Assembly (NCBI GenBank): GCA_947095585.1
Contig: OX352765.1
Coordinates: 63,489,425-63,553,424, forward strand
Length of the DNA: 64,000 bases
Direction: 5' to 3'
Origin: Nephrocerus scutellatus
Taxonomy: Eukaryota > Arthropoda > Insecta > Diptera > Pipunculidae
Within the stretch, counting starts at the first letter, position 1. Every line of letters begins with the position of its first letter. Both the position numbers and the translations under genes were made by a program. Below are positions 19,400 to 31,830 of the stretch, in pieces. Under the pieces are notes generated by a model, which saw only the letters and a list, made by a program, of their open reading frames with translations, had not been told where the DNA came from and made no database searches.

Positions 19400-21021
19400 C
19401 CTCCACCATTAGGATTCTGCTCCGAAGAATCGTTATTTTGAATACTGACTTCAATTTTTGTTTTACAAACTTTATTTTTTTTTATAAAGGTAAAAGTTAA
19501 AAATGTTAATCCAATATTTATAGATATATGCGCGATATTTCGAGTTTAACTTTCCTCTATAAGTTTCCGGTTTTCTAAATGTTTTCGTTTGTAAATCTTT
19601 TGTAGAATATTTCATTACTATTTTGTTAATAGTAATATGTATTGTTAAAATTTGGTATTATAATGTTTTCGTTTGTAACGATGTTTTCGTACTTGATATC
19701 ATTTATTTGTATAAAACAGTTTTCAAATTTTATGAAATTATTATTCTTAATGTTTGCTACAAAATGGTTACAATTACGATTAATTCTAGTATTGGGTACA
19801 TTCTTAGTAATAATAATGTTATTTGTTAATTGTTTAATTTCTTCGTTATTGTTTTGCTTGAAGTTACAATGAGAATATTCAGTAAAAAGTTTTGACACAC
19901 AAGTATCTTTTATTACTTTCAAATTTTTCTTTAATTTAATTATATTTTCGGGATATTCATAAATCTTTTTAATTGTTTACAATTACGGTTTTATAATTTG
20001 TGTCTCTTTCTAGACCGTCTTTATTGGGTATTGGTTCTAAAATTATTTTCCAATATGTAGATTTTTCGTAGTTAGGAATCATTAGTACAAAAATAATTGA
20101 ATTTTCAAGCGTGAATTCTGAACTTTTTATATTTGGTAAAGTAATATTATTATTAGTAATTTCTGCTGTTGTTAAAATGTCTTTTCCTAAAATTCCAAGT
20201 CTACTACTAATTAATAAATTTGTTTTGATTTTCTTTACTTGTCCTCTAAGTATTTGTATGTCGTATTGTATTTGAAATATGTGCTGAATATGACTTGTTT
20301 CTTTTACTTCTTCATTTAAGATATTTGCAAAACTATCTAATTGTTCCTTAATACGCGTTTGTTGTTTGTTTATGTGTATTGTAATGTTAGTCATTTGTTC
20401 GTTCAAATTGTTTATTTGGTCATTCATTTTGTTAATAAGGTTTTTATTATTTTCTTCATTTATGGAGAGTTTGGCTTTAATTTCTTTTTCATCATCAGAA
20501 TCCATGGTTCCCGCAATATATTTAAGACCTTTCCCGAGTATATCTACTAATCCGCTCTTGTTTCTGCGAGGCATAAAGTTATTGATTTCATCTTTTAGAG
20601 ATAAGAAGTTATGTAAAAGAGTTGGGTACTGTGTTTTGTATGAAAGTTTTTCTATGATGTCGAATATTAGAGATAAGTTTTCCTCGTATTGTGTTAACTT
20701 TATAACATGTAAGATTGTCTTGTAGTTTGTTATTATATCAACGGTCTTGTCTCTTATCATAATAAATCCATTCCCATCGTCTATTTTCTGGATTTCAATT
20801 AATTGGCTCTTACTTGTAGAGAATAAGCTGATGAAAAGTAAACTTATTAATCCCAGATTCGTCATATTTGGTTTGACTTGTTTTTTATAGAACTTACTTC
20901 CTCTATGATCCCTTACATGATTTTTATTTAAGAATACAACATTTTCTTTTTTGTGAATTGGTTTAAGATTGTTATTGTTCCTGTTTTTAAGATAATTGTG
21001 ATTTATTGTTAAATTCAACAA
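19400..21021 (-). pseudogene. Errantivirus B envelope
   Basis: The main frame (21021-19969, 350 codons) contains a signal-peptide-like hydrophobic run (LGLISLLFISLFSTSKSQ). Then come a cleavage region PRRNKSG where the usual terminal arginine is serine, a fusion-like GLVDILGKGLKYIAGTMDSD, and coiled-coil heptads. A frameshift near 19925-19970 leads to a second frame (19922-19626), and the tail ends in a GGTGGAGG purine tract abutting the LTR at 19399. The 5' side is cut at 21021, where it meets gag C head to head. The Arg-to-Ser change would remove the furin site. Confidence 0.82.
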
Positions 21022-22115
21022 AATAAAGTGGTCCTAGATCCCATTAAATATTTAAATTCCCTTCCTTACTATGACGGAAACACAGACAATTTATTAACAT
21101 TCACAAATCTAGTAGACAGAATATATCCCTTACTAGCAACTTACGATGACCTTTCTCAATATTTATTCTCTGATATTATAAAAAGCAAATTAATCAGAAA
21201 AGCTAGAGAGATTATAGAAATCAACACACAAGCCATTGCTTGGGGTGAAATTAAAGACGTTTTACGAAATAATTTTGCCGAAAGACGTAGCGTAGGTGTT
21301 ACCTTTAAAAATAATGTTTTAGGTTTTTTCAATGCAATCAAAGATAGATTACGAAAACTAAACAATAAAACTCTATTAGAAACTGGACAAGGTAAAACAG
21401 CGAACGATTGTGCAATAAACAATATACGCACTGCACTAGACACATTTAAAAATAAAATTCCTGAACCAATGAAAACAATTCTAATTTGTCGAAATCCAGA
21501 AAACTTAGAATCAGCAATAGATATACTCAGTCAAACAGGCTACACAGACCAATCGACTCCAGAACAATTCTATAATCGTAATAATAATAGACAAACACGT
21601 TATAATAATTATAATAATAATTATTTTTCCTCGAATAAACAAGAATACAAAAATAAATACCAACAGAACCCAAATAGAGACGAAGATTTTAATAGATACA
21701 GACAAGAACCGAATCAAACAAAAAAATAACAGTATACTTATAAAAATGACCAATATCAAAACAAAAAAGGACAATATTATAGAAAAGACCAGAAACAATA
21801 TACAAACAAACAATACGATAATTATAGATCCGACCAATATCAGAATTTATCAAGACAGTTCGATAATTATAGAAACGATAGCTATAATAATTATAGATCC
21901 GACCAATATCAGAATAACAACAGACAGTTCAATAATTATAGAAATGATAGTTATAATAATTATAGACAACCAAATTATAATCAATTAACAAGTGAGATTC
22001 AAAATAATTTACCAAATACCAAACAACAACAAACTGTTGAGCCAATGAAGATAAATAAATATGAAACAAGCGAAAATTTTCACTCACAAGCCTCGGAGGA
22101 GATTTTCCATATGTA
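21011..22115 (+). pseudogene. Errantivirus C gag
   Basis: A truncated capsid frame (DPIKYLNSLPYYDGNTDNLL, EIKDVLRNNFAERRSVG, CAINNIRTALDTFKNKIPEP) has no start codon and no LTR upstream. A stop at about 21727 precedes a shifted N/Q/Y/R-rich tail with several imperfect repeats (NNYRSDQYQN, NYRNDSYNNY). There is no zinc knuckle. The family is distinct from gag A. Confidence 0.8.
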
Positions 22116-23452
22116 AAAATCAAATCTAATAAAAATCCACTAAAATTTACTATCGATACTGGAGCAACAAACTCTATTATAAACCCAGGTCTATGTAATC
22201 CTAAATGGAAAGTACCAATTAATAAAATTCAAATTAAAACACTACAACATAATATAAATGTAACTGAAAGAGTATCAGTTCCCCTTTTTAAAGAATTTGG
22301 TGATCTAAAGCAAAAAATTGACTTTTTGGTCTGCGCGTTCCATGATAAATACGACGGTATTATTGAAAACGACATACTAAAACGATTTAACGCTAAAATA
22401 GATTACAAACATAATCTATTAGAAATCAATGGACAAACTATACAAATGTTGTTTGAAAGATCAAACAAACATACCGTACAATTATTGGTGAACCAACAAA
22501 AAGGACTAGTTTACCTCAAGAAGCAGAAGTTCTTGAAAAACGAAGTAATTTTTGACGAAGGAATTTACAATGTTGAAAATCATAAGATTGAAGTTCAGAC
22601 GAATGTAATATGCCAAAGTCCAATTGAAATAAATCCAAATGAAATTGAAGAAGTTAATATAAAAAATTGCTCTATAATAGAAGAATATAATAATAAATCA
22701 TTAACGGAACAAATACGAACTCAACATCTCAACGCAGAAGAGAAGCAAAAATTATTGAAAATAATAAATCAATATTCAAACATTTTTTATCAAGAAAATT
22801 CAGATCTCTCTTTTACAAATGCAATCAAACAAGAAATACGTACTACTGATAATGTACCAATAAACGCGAAGTCATACAGATATCCTTACATACATAAAGA
22901 TGAAGTCAAAACCCAGATTCAAGAACTTCTCGAAAATAATATTATAAGGCCGAGATATTCACCTTATTCAGCCCCTGTGTGGATTGCACCGAAAAAGGTC
23001 CACGCCAGTGGAAAACAAAAGTGGAGGCTTGTCATAGACTATCGTAAACTCAATGAAGTTACAATAGACGACAAGTACCCTTTACCAAATATTGATGATA
23101 GATAAACTGGGCAGATTCCAGTATTTCACAACCCTTGACTTAGCAAAGGGATTTCATCAAATAGAAATTGAGGAAAAAGATATTCATAAAACAGCCTTTA
23201 GCGTAGAAGGAGGACATTATGAATTCTTAAGAATGCCATTTGGACTGAAGACAGCCCCAGCGACATTTCAAAGACTTATGAACAATATCTTAAAGGATTA
23301 TATCAATAAGATTTGTTTAGTCTATCTGGACATTATTATCTTCTCTACTTCAATACAAGAACATATACATTCAATCAATTTAATATTTAATTGTTTAAGG
23401 AAAGCAAATATAAAAATTCAATTAGATAAATCAAAACCAAATGACCAATGAC
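22116..23452 (+). pseudogene. Errantivirus C protease and reverse transcriptase
   Basis: The protease starts with FTIDTGATNSIINPG (about 22150-22190) and continues DGIIENDILKRFNAKIDY. RT motifs follow: SPYSAPVWIAPKK, WRLVIDYRKLNEVT, then after a +1-type break at about 23100, [36 protein letters not shown] and [11 protein letters not shown]. The catalytic box normally has two adjacent aspartates. Here one is missing because a codon is deleted (about 23328-23333), so the polymerase is dead independently of the frameshift. A stop at 23450 follows. Confidence 0.88.
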
Positions 23453-23544
23453 ATCATTCTTAAAAAAGAATACTAAAATAGACATTTCAAATATAAAATA
23501 TAAAGAAAGTTTTAACACACTAAATAAATTATTAATAAACGATC

Positions 23545-23896
23545 CAATACTGTTACCCTGACTTTACAAAAAAATTTACCCTTACAACAGATGCTAGTAA
23601 TTATGCATTAGGAGCAATACTTTCTCAAAATAATCATCCGATATGTTACGCCAGCAGAACATTAAATGAACATGAAATAAATTACAGCACCATCGAAAAG
23701 GAACTATTAGCAATCGTCTGGTCAACAAAATATTTCAGACCATATCTTTTTGGAAGTAAATTTACAATCGAAACCGATCATAAATCTTTAACTTGGCTTT
23801 TCTCAATAGAAGAACCAAATTCAAAACTAGTAAGATGGAGACTAAAATTATCCGAATTTGATTATGAAATCACGTATAAAAAAACAACCAATAAAA
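23545..23896 (+). pseudogene. Errantivirus C RNase H, N-terminal part
   Basis: Out of frame with the RT, the plus strand reads [46 protein letters not shown], and [14 protein letters not shown], which are the D, E, D residues of gypsy RNase H. It is cut at TTNKN by repeat X. The frame resumes after X as NADALSR-like sequence at about 24806. Confidence 0.85.
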
Positions 23897-24805
23897 ATTA
23901 AAAATTTTCATCTAAATTCTCTAATCGCAGAAATTGATATGGGAGCCCCTCGATCCTGGGCCATTTTTTTTTTATTGTAGAAGAAAATCATCGAAACAAA
24001 CATTTGACATCAGATGTTAAAATTGAAAAAGCTCAGATCATTTTATTCTGAGCACTTAGAGCACGCTCATACTCTGAGCAAATAAGAAACACGAACATTT
24101 ATCTTGAGAACTCTTTTACTGCTCTGAACTAATTTATGAAAACGCCAAATGACAGAATATTGTGAAAACTTGTTGTTCTATCTGTAAGTTGATATCGACA
24201 ACAAAAAAAAAACATCAATAAAAATACAATTCAGTATATAATTTAAATGTAAGTTGAAGTAAGCATAAAACATGTATGTCTCGTTTCATTTGCTGGGTTC
24301 ATTTGTGCGTGCGCTAAGATTTCTCTCTCTCTCTCTCCACCACCACCAAAACCATGCAGCGCAGCCGACTGCGCAGCACACACCGCAGACAGTCCATAAA
24401 GGGCGACGAATATCTGATGCCAGTACAGATATTTAAAAAATGTATAAGGGCCTTGCGGCCGAACCCGGGACCCGATCACTACCAAATTTTCGAAAAAGTA
24501 TTGTTTATTGGGTATACACATGTGTGTAAAATTTGAAGAAAATCGGGTAAATTTTTTAAAATTTTTGTTTGGGAGCCCCCCGACCCCGCAGCCCGAGGGG
24601 CCTCAAAATTTAATAGAAAGTGTTGTCTCCGGAAATACGCAAGTGTGCAAAATTTCAATAAAATCGGGCCATGGGAAGTGGGTTAAAAATTGATCGCAAG
24701 AATCCACGACAGACGACCGACCGACGACCGACCGACGACCGACCGACGACCGACCGACGACCCACGGGCAAGTGAAGTTAATATAGAGAATTTAAAAAAG
24801 GAACA
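23897..24805 (+). mobile_element. Interspersed element X, full-length-like copy inside RNase H
   Basis: One end reads TTTTCATCTAAATTCTCTAATCGCAG, and the other is TTAATATAGAGAATTTAAAA on this strand. Both contain the shared core AAATTCTCTA, in opposite orientation, so they form a short imperfect inverted terminus. The interior holds a (CT)n run at about 24322-24338, a GGGACCCGATCACTACCAAA block, and a GACC/GACG tetranucleotide array (24712-24768). The copy at 55853-56722 matches throughout in reverse. No protein is encoded. RNase H coding flanks it on both sides. Confidence 0.8.
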
Positions 24806-26100
24806 AAAAACAAAAATGCAGGCGCACTCTCCCGAATAGAAATAAATCTTACAGAAAGAAATGAAGAAAATGGATCAAACATATTTCCCTTTAAATATAT
24901 TTAAAACACAAATAGCAATCTTTAAAATTACTTCCGCTTCATTAAGAATTAAGCAAATAAAATTTTTTAATAAAAATAGAAAAGTTATTCATATCAAATC
25001 ACTAGCTGAAGAAACAACATTAATACTCTTAAAATCGCATTTCAATCAAAAATCCTTAAACTGTCTTTATGCAGATAACGAAGAATTCATAAAAACACTA
25101 GAAGATGTTTATAAAAAATATTTTGCAGAACAAGGACAATTAAAAATAATTAAAACTAACAAATTCCAAAAGGACATAACAAATGAAGAAGAATTATTTG
25201 AAATCATTAAAAATGAACATCTCAGAAATAATCACAGAGGAATCATAGAAGTATATAAAGAACTATTCTTAAAATTTTATCATCCAAAGTTCAACATTAG
25301 AATAACCCAATTTATCAAGAATTGCGAGATATGTAATTTAGAAAAATATGATCGAAATCCTATTAAAAATAAATATCAACTAACGGAAACCCCTTCAGCA
25401 CCAAACGAAATTATTCATGCAGACGTTTTCTATTCACTTGAAAACAACTCTTTGTCACGTTCATAGATAAATTCAGCAAATTTGCTCAAGCAATAAAAAT
25501 TACAGCAAGAACATGGACAGAATTTAAAAGAAGTATTCTAACATTAATCGCTGCTATTGGACCAAATTAATTGTAGAAAACGAGCTAGGATTTAAAGCCC
25601 TTCCACTAAAAGAATTCTTACAAAACGAAAACATAGAAATCCATTTTACTTCAAGTTATAACCACACATCCAATTCAGATGTAGAAAGATTACATAACAC
25701 ATTCAACGAACACATTAGATTATTAAGGCATGATCCAAACACAAATAATAATACTGTTCAAGAAAAGATATTAAAAATTATAAATTATTATAACAATACC
25801 ATACATTCAACTACTGATAAAAAACCAATCGACTTCAAAAATGGAAAAATACATAATAACGAATATAATTCTATAAAAGAGAAATTATTGAAGAAAAAAC
25901 AAACAACCATAAATAAATTAAATAAAGAAAGAGAAGATATAGAAATACAACCAGGAACTAACTTTATTAAAGAAAATCGTGGTGGAAAAAATCATACGAA
26001 ATTCAGAAAACTTGATACAGAAAAAAAAATTAAAATCATATAATCGACAAACAAAATAATTTAAAATATTATAAATCACACATAAAACGGAAAAAGAAAT
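24806..26100 (+). pseudogene. Errantivirus C integrase
   Basis: After the RNase H end and a linker (24861-25466), the frame shows an HHCC zinc finger (HLRNNHRG, NCEICNLEKY), then ETPSAPNEIIHADVF with the first catalytic aspartate. A frameshift near 25440 and a stop near 25567 follow. The second catalytic position reads LIVENELGF, with glutamate where aspartate is expected, and the third is intact in NSDVERLHNTFNEHIRLL. Further stops occur past 26040. Confidence 0.82.
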
Positions 26101-26239
26101 ATCAAAATAATGACTCACCTACAATTCAATAATAAAAGAAACATTAAGAAAGATTCATAAATTAAATAAAAACTACATAAAGAACACCACTCTACTATCT
26201 AATTCACCTTTGTTAATTAATAAAATGATATAATGAAAA

Positions 26240-27238
26240 TTGAAATGACAATTTACTTCATAAAAAGGTACAGGACTTAAATATATAGCAGGCACATTGG
26301 ATTCCCAAGACGAAATCTAAATAAAATCTCAACTAAAAGCACTTAAATCAAAAAACAAAGAATTAATTTCGGAAAATAATAAACAAGTTTCATTCAATTT
26401 TAAGATAACTCAACAGATAGAAAATATAACTAATCATATTCAAAACCAACAAAAAAATATTACACAATTTTTAAATTACTTTAACAAACTAAATAAAAAA
26501 GACATTACTAAGATAGAAAAAGAAATAAATTACATACAACATATTTATCAAATTAATTATGACATCAATCTTTTCCGACATCACATAGACGACATAGAAC
26601 AAATTATTCTAACAAGCAAACTCGGTATACTTACAAGAAATATTTTAACAGAACAGGAACTAAAACTAGCCAAAAATATGCAAGGCCTAAAAGTCACAAA
26701 AATAGCTGTAATATTTGAACATGAACTCATTATAATAATTCTCTTAATACCCAAATATTCCAACTCCTCATATTCCACTATTATAATTGAACCAATGCCA
26801 GACAAAAATAATAAAGCCATATCATTAAACGAAAACACCTATATAATAGATCAAAATAATAGTATATATGATAAAAATGTAAAAGATATGTTAGAGAAAA
26901 ACTTAAACAAAATAAGAAACAATTGTACTACAAATATTATAAAATTTGAAAAAGCATATTGTAAAATGAAAAATTTTACAGAGGAAAAAATCAAAGAAAT
27001 AATCCCAGGAATTGTATTGACGAAAAATATTTCTAAAATAAATAATAAAGAAAAAATATATTATCATACATCATACATATCTATAATATCTATACTAATT
27101 ATCATTTTGTTAGTATATAACTTTTTAAAATATAAAAATATAATAGTAAGAAAAACTCTTACTGCGTCGGAGCCTCAGGCTAGCGGTGGGGGTGTTAACA
27201 TAGAAAAAAGCACCATACAAACCACTTCAATCATATGA
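26240..27238 (+). pseudogene. Errantivirus C envelope, C-terminal two thirds
   Basis: Starting near GLKYIAGTLDSQDE (about 26265), so without signal peptide, surface part or cleavage site, the frame has a stop at about 26319. It then runs open through coiled-coil-like NITNHIQNQQKN, KLGILTRNILTEQELKLAK and a transmembrane stretch (YISIISILIIILLVYNFL, about 27073-27126). It ends inside the LTR, as errantiviral env genes do. It is related to env B but clearly a different family. Confidence 0.8.
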
Positions 27239-27480
27239 AATATTCCATATTTCATCATTTATTCATAACTGTAATTGCGTGATCCAACTTATATAACTTA
27301 TATTAATCATCATATATCCAAAGCACGCACCACTTAAATCTGAACATTCATATCTTGTTTACCACTATAATATTTAAGGCCAATCTTATCTTGCAATTCT
27401 GTCAACATGTTTACATCTTCAATTCAAGGCCAATCCTATAATCAAAACATAAATAAATAATAAAGAATAAATTCTTTTTT
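27193..27480 (+). repeat. 3' LTR of errantivirus C
   Basis: A purine tract (GCGGTGGGGGTG, about 27183-27194) is followed by GTTAACATAG, and the env frame stops 45 bp inside, as in errantivirus A. Two CAAGGCCAATC-type blocks (27381, 27426) and AATAAATAATAAAGAATAAA near 27455-27472 suit an LTR 3' region. No matching 5' LTR lies in the window, so the right boundary is approximate. Confidence 0.6.
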
Positions 27481-27485
27481 AAAAT

Positions 27486-30170
27486 TCATAAAATACACTT
27501 GAAAACATAATTATTTATCTCTGTTAAATCTACGTCATTTCTGTCTGTACTAAATTTGTTCCTTTTTGTTGCCGAATGGAGTGTCTGATTGTATATAACT
27601 AAAGATTTGTATACTTTGTCAGGAAGGAAATCTGTGTTATTTTCATCGGCTGAAAATGTGCGAATATGTTCGTTGAGAGTAGAGTGAACGCTCAACGTCT
27701 GCGTTACCTGTGTGGAGGTAGGGTGTGGTGATAGGTAATTCTACATTATTTTCTCTAAGGAACTCTTTAATAAGAATTGACGAGAAGCCCGACTCGCCGT
27801 CCGTTACTATTTTTCTGGGAATGCCAAATGATGCGAATCTACATTTTAAAGTTTTTAGTAAGGATATCCATGTTCTATGCTTAATTTTTTGCATCGTAAT
27901 GTTTGTGAATTTGTCCAACATTGTCACATACATATAAGGGGTTCGTTCGTACTTTGACTAATTGCAAATTTCGCAATTATTTATATACTTTCGAATCTTT
28001 TCTTTTAGTTTAGGGGCGTAATATACATCTCTAATTTCCTTAAATGTTTCGTTTATGCCCCTATGGTTCAGCTATCTATGTGTGTTAATGATAAGTGTTG
28101 CTACTTTTTCTTCGTTTTCAAGATCGAATAAAAATTTACTGAATTTAACAATTTTTAATGATTTGTTTTTACTAAAATGTTTTATGTAGGTGTCTTGAAA
28201 TTGGGCGAAAAGGTGATCGTGATTGGAGTAAATTCCTATTATTGCCTTTGGTGGCATACATTTTTTCATAATATCTATGATAAAGTCTTCTCTAAATTCT
28301 TTTAGTTCAATAACTATTCTTCTTTTCCCGAATTGTGTGTAAATTTTATGACTATTTAGGTTGTTTGTGGTATTCAAAATTAATTTAGTTTTGTATATGT
28401 TCACTGGTGAATCTACTATTGGGATATAGTCACTGTTGTCTTCGTCAGCACTGTGAATAGTGGCTAAAATTTATTGGTTATCTGGAACTATTTCATCAGC
28501 TAAAATTTCTTGATTATCTGAAATTTTAATATTTTCGTTAAGGTAGACTTCCAGTCTTGATAGACCTTTAACATATTCGATATCGAAATTATATTCCTCT
28601 AATTTAATTATCCATCTTTGAAGTTTGGCGTTTGGTTCTTTAAGTGAACTCAGCCAGATGAAGGGTCGATTGTCTGTTCTGACGGTAAATTTGCGTCCAT
28701 AAAGGTATGGTCTAAAATAACTCATTAACCATAGAATAGCTAAAAGCTCTTTTTTAGATAGTCGAGTACATAATTGATTTCGTGTTCGTTCAATGTTCTG
28801 CTTGCAAAGCAAGTTGGATGACCTTCTTGGGATAAAACAGCACCCTAGGCATATTTTGAGGCATCTGTTGCTAAGACAAATTTTTTACTAAAATCTGGGT
28901 ATTTTAAAATGGGTTCGGATGTTATTAATGTTTTTAAATTTTCAAAGCTTTCAATGTATTTAGGATCATTTATATTAATTTTCGTATTTTTTTTCAAATA
29001 GGTTGTCATAGGCTTTGCTACTTTAGAATAGTCCCTTATGAACTTTCGGTAGTAGCCAGTTATGACGAAAGGATTTGATTTGTATTGGCGTTTTTGGTAG
29101 TTTATAATCTAGTATAGCGGTAATTTTGTTGGACTTAATGCCTTCGGTTGTTATTATATGGCCTAAAAACTCCGTTTCTTTCTTAAGAAACTTGCTTTTA
29201 TCCAATTGTATTTTCAAGTTAACTTCCTTTAATCGAGTAAATATTTTCTTGATCGAAATTATATGCTCTTCGAGACTAGTGGAGTCTAAATAAACTAGAC
29301 ATATCTTACCAATGAATTCGTGAAGTATCGAGTTCATTAGTCTCTGGAAGGTCGCGGGTGCGTTTTTCAACCCAAATGGCATACGAACAAATTCGTAGTG
29401 TCCATTATTTGTTGAAAAAACCGTCTTTTTTATATCTTCCTCTGCAATTTCGATCTGATGAAAGCCTTTCGCCAGATCGAGTGTTGTGCTTTCTATAATC
29501 GACGACAATTCTCCACTTATGCTCTCCGGTTGCGTCCTTTTCCTTAGGAACAACCCAGATAGGAGCCGAATATGGGGAACTGCTATGACGAATAATGCCC
29601 CGTTCTAGCATCTCATCAATCTGTTTTCTTACTTCGTTCTTGTGTACCTCTGGATATCTATAGGATTTAGTATAGATCAGGTAATCATTTACGGTCCTTA
29701 TACGGTGCTTTATTGCATTAGTAAATGTTAGGTCAGTTCCTTCTTGATAAAATACACCTGAATATCTGGAAATTAGTTTAGTGATATTAACTTTTTCTTC
29801 CTCGTTGAGATGATCTGATTAAGAATTGGTTCGTTGTTCGTTTCTGTATAATATATCTCTAGTTGGGGTACCTGTTTATGGTAAGTTTCATTTATAACTT
29901 CTTCTTTACTAAAGAAAATTGGGATATCACTCTCGCTTACTACTAGACGTCTTTTTATAAAGTCAAGAATGGCATCTGATGGTATCAGAATGTTATTTCC
30001 GATAATACCATCAAAAACTGGGTGGAGTTTGAATTCTAGAAATTCTGCAGGTTTGTTTTCGCCAAATTCCTTGAACAATGGGATTTTTACTTTACTATTT
30101 ATGAGGATGGGATGGTTGTGCTGGTTGTGCGTACTTGGATTGAGTTTCTAAGCTGGATTTGTGGCAGCAC
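27486..30170 (-). pseudogene. Errantivirus D pol (protease end, RT, RNase H, integrase), minus strand
   Basis: From right to left on the minus strand: protease C-terminus (FDGIIGNNILIPSDAILDF, about 30020-29960), RT (SPYSAPIWVVPK, then [34 protein letters not shown]), and RNase H ([32 protein letters not shown]). The integrase zinc finger comes next (H, H, CEIC near 28085-27955), then the core with VTMLDKFTN, IVTDGESGFSS and NADVER. At the RT catalytic box the sequence jumps from CLVYLD to STSLEEH, losing about five residues including the second aspartate. Several frameshifts and stops occur. It ends at LTR C and has no gag, env or LTR. Confidence 0.87.
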
Positions 30171-30375
30171 CTGCTTGCCCCCTGACGGTCAGATCGTTGA
30201 AATGATACGCCTACCCGCCACTAGTTGGCATGACAATCGTCGCATTGAGTAAAGGAAAGAAAAACTAACGAACGCGCACTTTAAGAACAACGTCGACAGT
30301 GTGAGGATTGAGGCAGTAGCTACACATTTTTTTGACCCGCATTTCTGCGTTGTAATTAGTTGTATTTTATAGTAT
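30171..30375. other. Unassigned stretch between errantivirus D and a Helitron
   Basis: No coding sequence and no match elsewhere in the window were seen. Confidence 0.4.
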
Positions 30376-31290
30376 AAGTAGCTGATTACCCGGCGTTGCC
30401 CAGGTATTTATTCATCCCAATCTTCTATTAGGCAGGGGTAGAAAAAAGATATCTATATCTATAGGTAAAATTCCAGTTTTTATTAACAAAATTTATTTAA
30501 AAAAATATATTTTAAATTATAGCTATATTATTCAAGTTATAAAATAAAATTAAATAAACATACATAAAATTAATTTAAAACAAAATTTAGTTGTATACAA
30601 TGTTTTTAGTTTCACCTTCAAGAGCAAGAATAAATAAATTCTTAGGTCAACCCAACCCAGAACAAGCAAAATAAAGTTGTCCGTGGGAAAAACATGACGA
30701 TCTCTAATCTATACTTCGCAGTACTTAATAAACTGCCCAACTTATTGATCGTCATCGAAAACGCAAGTTTTACTGGAAATTGCAATCTCTTAAATTTAAA
30801 AGGTAGATCCGTCGAAATGAGTGCTATCCGTGGGATAAAAACTGTTTCACACTGTCCCTTTTATGTGAAGATAGTCGCTTCAATTATATTTCCCGGCATC
30901 TCTTTTACGCACAGTCTTGCGCCGTTGCAAAGTTTTGGCGAGTCTAGAATCCGTAGTAAAATAATTGGAGATCAAACTGTAAGACGATGTGGTGGGAATT
31001 CAGACGAATAAAGTGAGTTTAGGAACTCAGTTAGATAATTAACTTCCTCATCAGTATCTACAAAGGTATCGATACACTTATATTCAGTGACTACACCTAT
31101 TAACATGGCAAGAATTTCATTGTTTATTTCGTGGTTGCCTCTATTTTTAGTAGCAAGAATGGCCCCTTCTAGCAACCGGTTCAAAATGTTATAGTTTTGA
31201 GAAACAGCCGGATAAATAAAATTTATTAATTCAGCGGCAGATTTCAGAAATCGATATCAATTTACCATATCCATAAAACACGGCTACTAA
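30376..31290 (-). mobile_element. Helitron 3' part with helicase C-terminus
   Basis: The minus-strand frame 31184-30972 reads EGAILATKNRGNHEINNEIL, YKCIDTFVDTDEEVNYLTEFLNSL and PPHRLTV, the helicase C-terminal region. It continues in broken frames to CFSHGQLYFACSGLG (about 30700-30662), the last conserved block. About 280 bp of AT-rich 3' sequence follow, ending in CCTGGGCAACGCCGGG, a short hairpin, then ATCAGCTA near 30376, which resembles a Helitron 3' end. It is a different Helitron copy from that at 7995-9590. Confidence 0.75.
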
Positions 31291-31334
31291 TCTACCTTTT
31301 CCTTTTAGGGGCGACAATGTCCTCACCCCAAAAT

Positions 31335-31830
31335 TGGTCGCCAAATGGTCGCCGAGTACCATTCTATACACCACTATTCATCACAGCGACCCCGGAAACT
31401 ATGGGATCGACACTAATATCGGTCATCCTCCCCACCGCACCGTCACCATTCAACTCAGCGACTACGAAAACCATAGAATCAACACTTATATCGCTAACCT
31501 CCCCCGTTTAGCTATCACCGCATCCTCCTAGAGCTGTCTTACCATCACCATTCAACTCAGCGTCCCCGAAAACCATAGAATCAACACTAATATTGGTCAC
31601 CCCCCCCCCCCCCATAGCTATCACCGCATCTCCCTAGAGCTGTCTTACCATCACCATTCAACTCGGCGTCCCCGAAAACCATAGAATCAACAATAATATC
31701 GGTCACCCCCCCCTCAGTTATCACCGCATCACCCTAGAGTTCACCCAACCCCCATAGGAGTGTATTACCAGCACTATTCGTCTCGGCGATACCGAAAACG
31801 GTGGGTCCGTCACTAATATCGGCTGCCACG
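31335..31830 (+). repeat. Minisatellite, units of about 100-120 bp
   Basis: Four to five tandem units carry the core CACCATTCAACTC(A/G)GCG, AAAACCATAGAATCAACA and TATCACCGCATC. Core starts at 31444, 31546, 31652 and 31772 (degenerate) give spacings of 102, 106 and 120 bp, with an earlier degenerate unit near 31370. A C-homopolymer of variable length sits in each unit. No protein is supported. Confidence 0.8.

Noticed and set aside
21511..21837. Minus-strand 108-codon hydrophobic frame, looks like a membrane protein
   Set aside because: It is the antisense of the N/Y-rich gag C tail, with no independent support.
24712..24768. GACC/GACG array as a CRISPR-like or regulatory array
   Set aside because: It is a simple tetranucleotide microsatellite inside repeat X, with no spacers.
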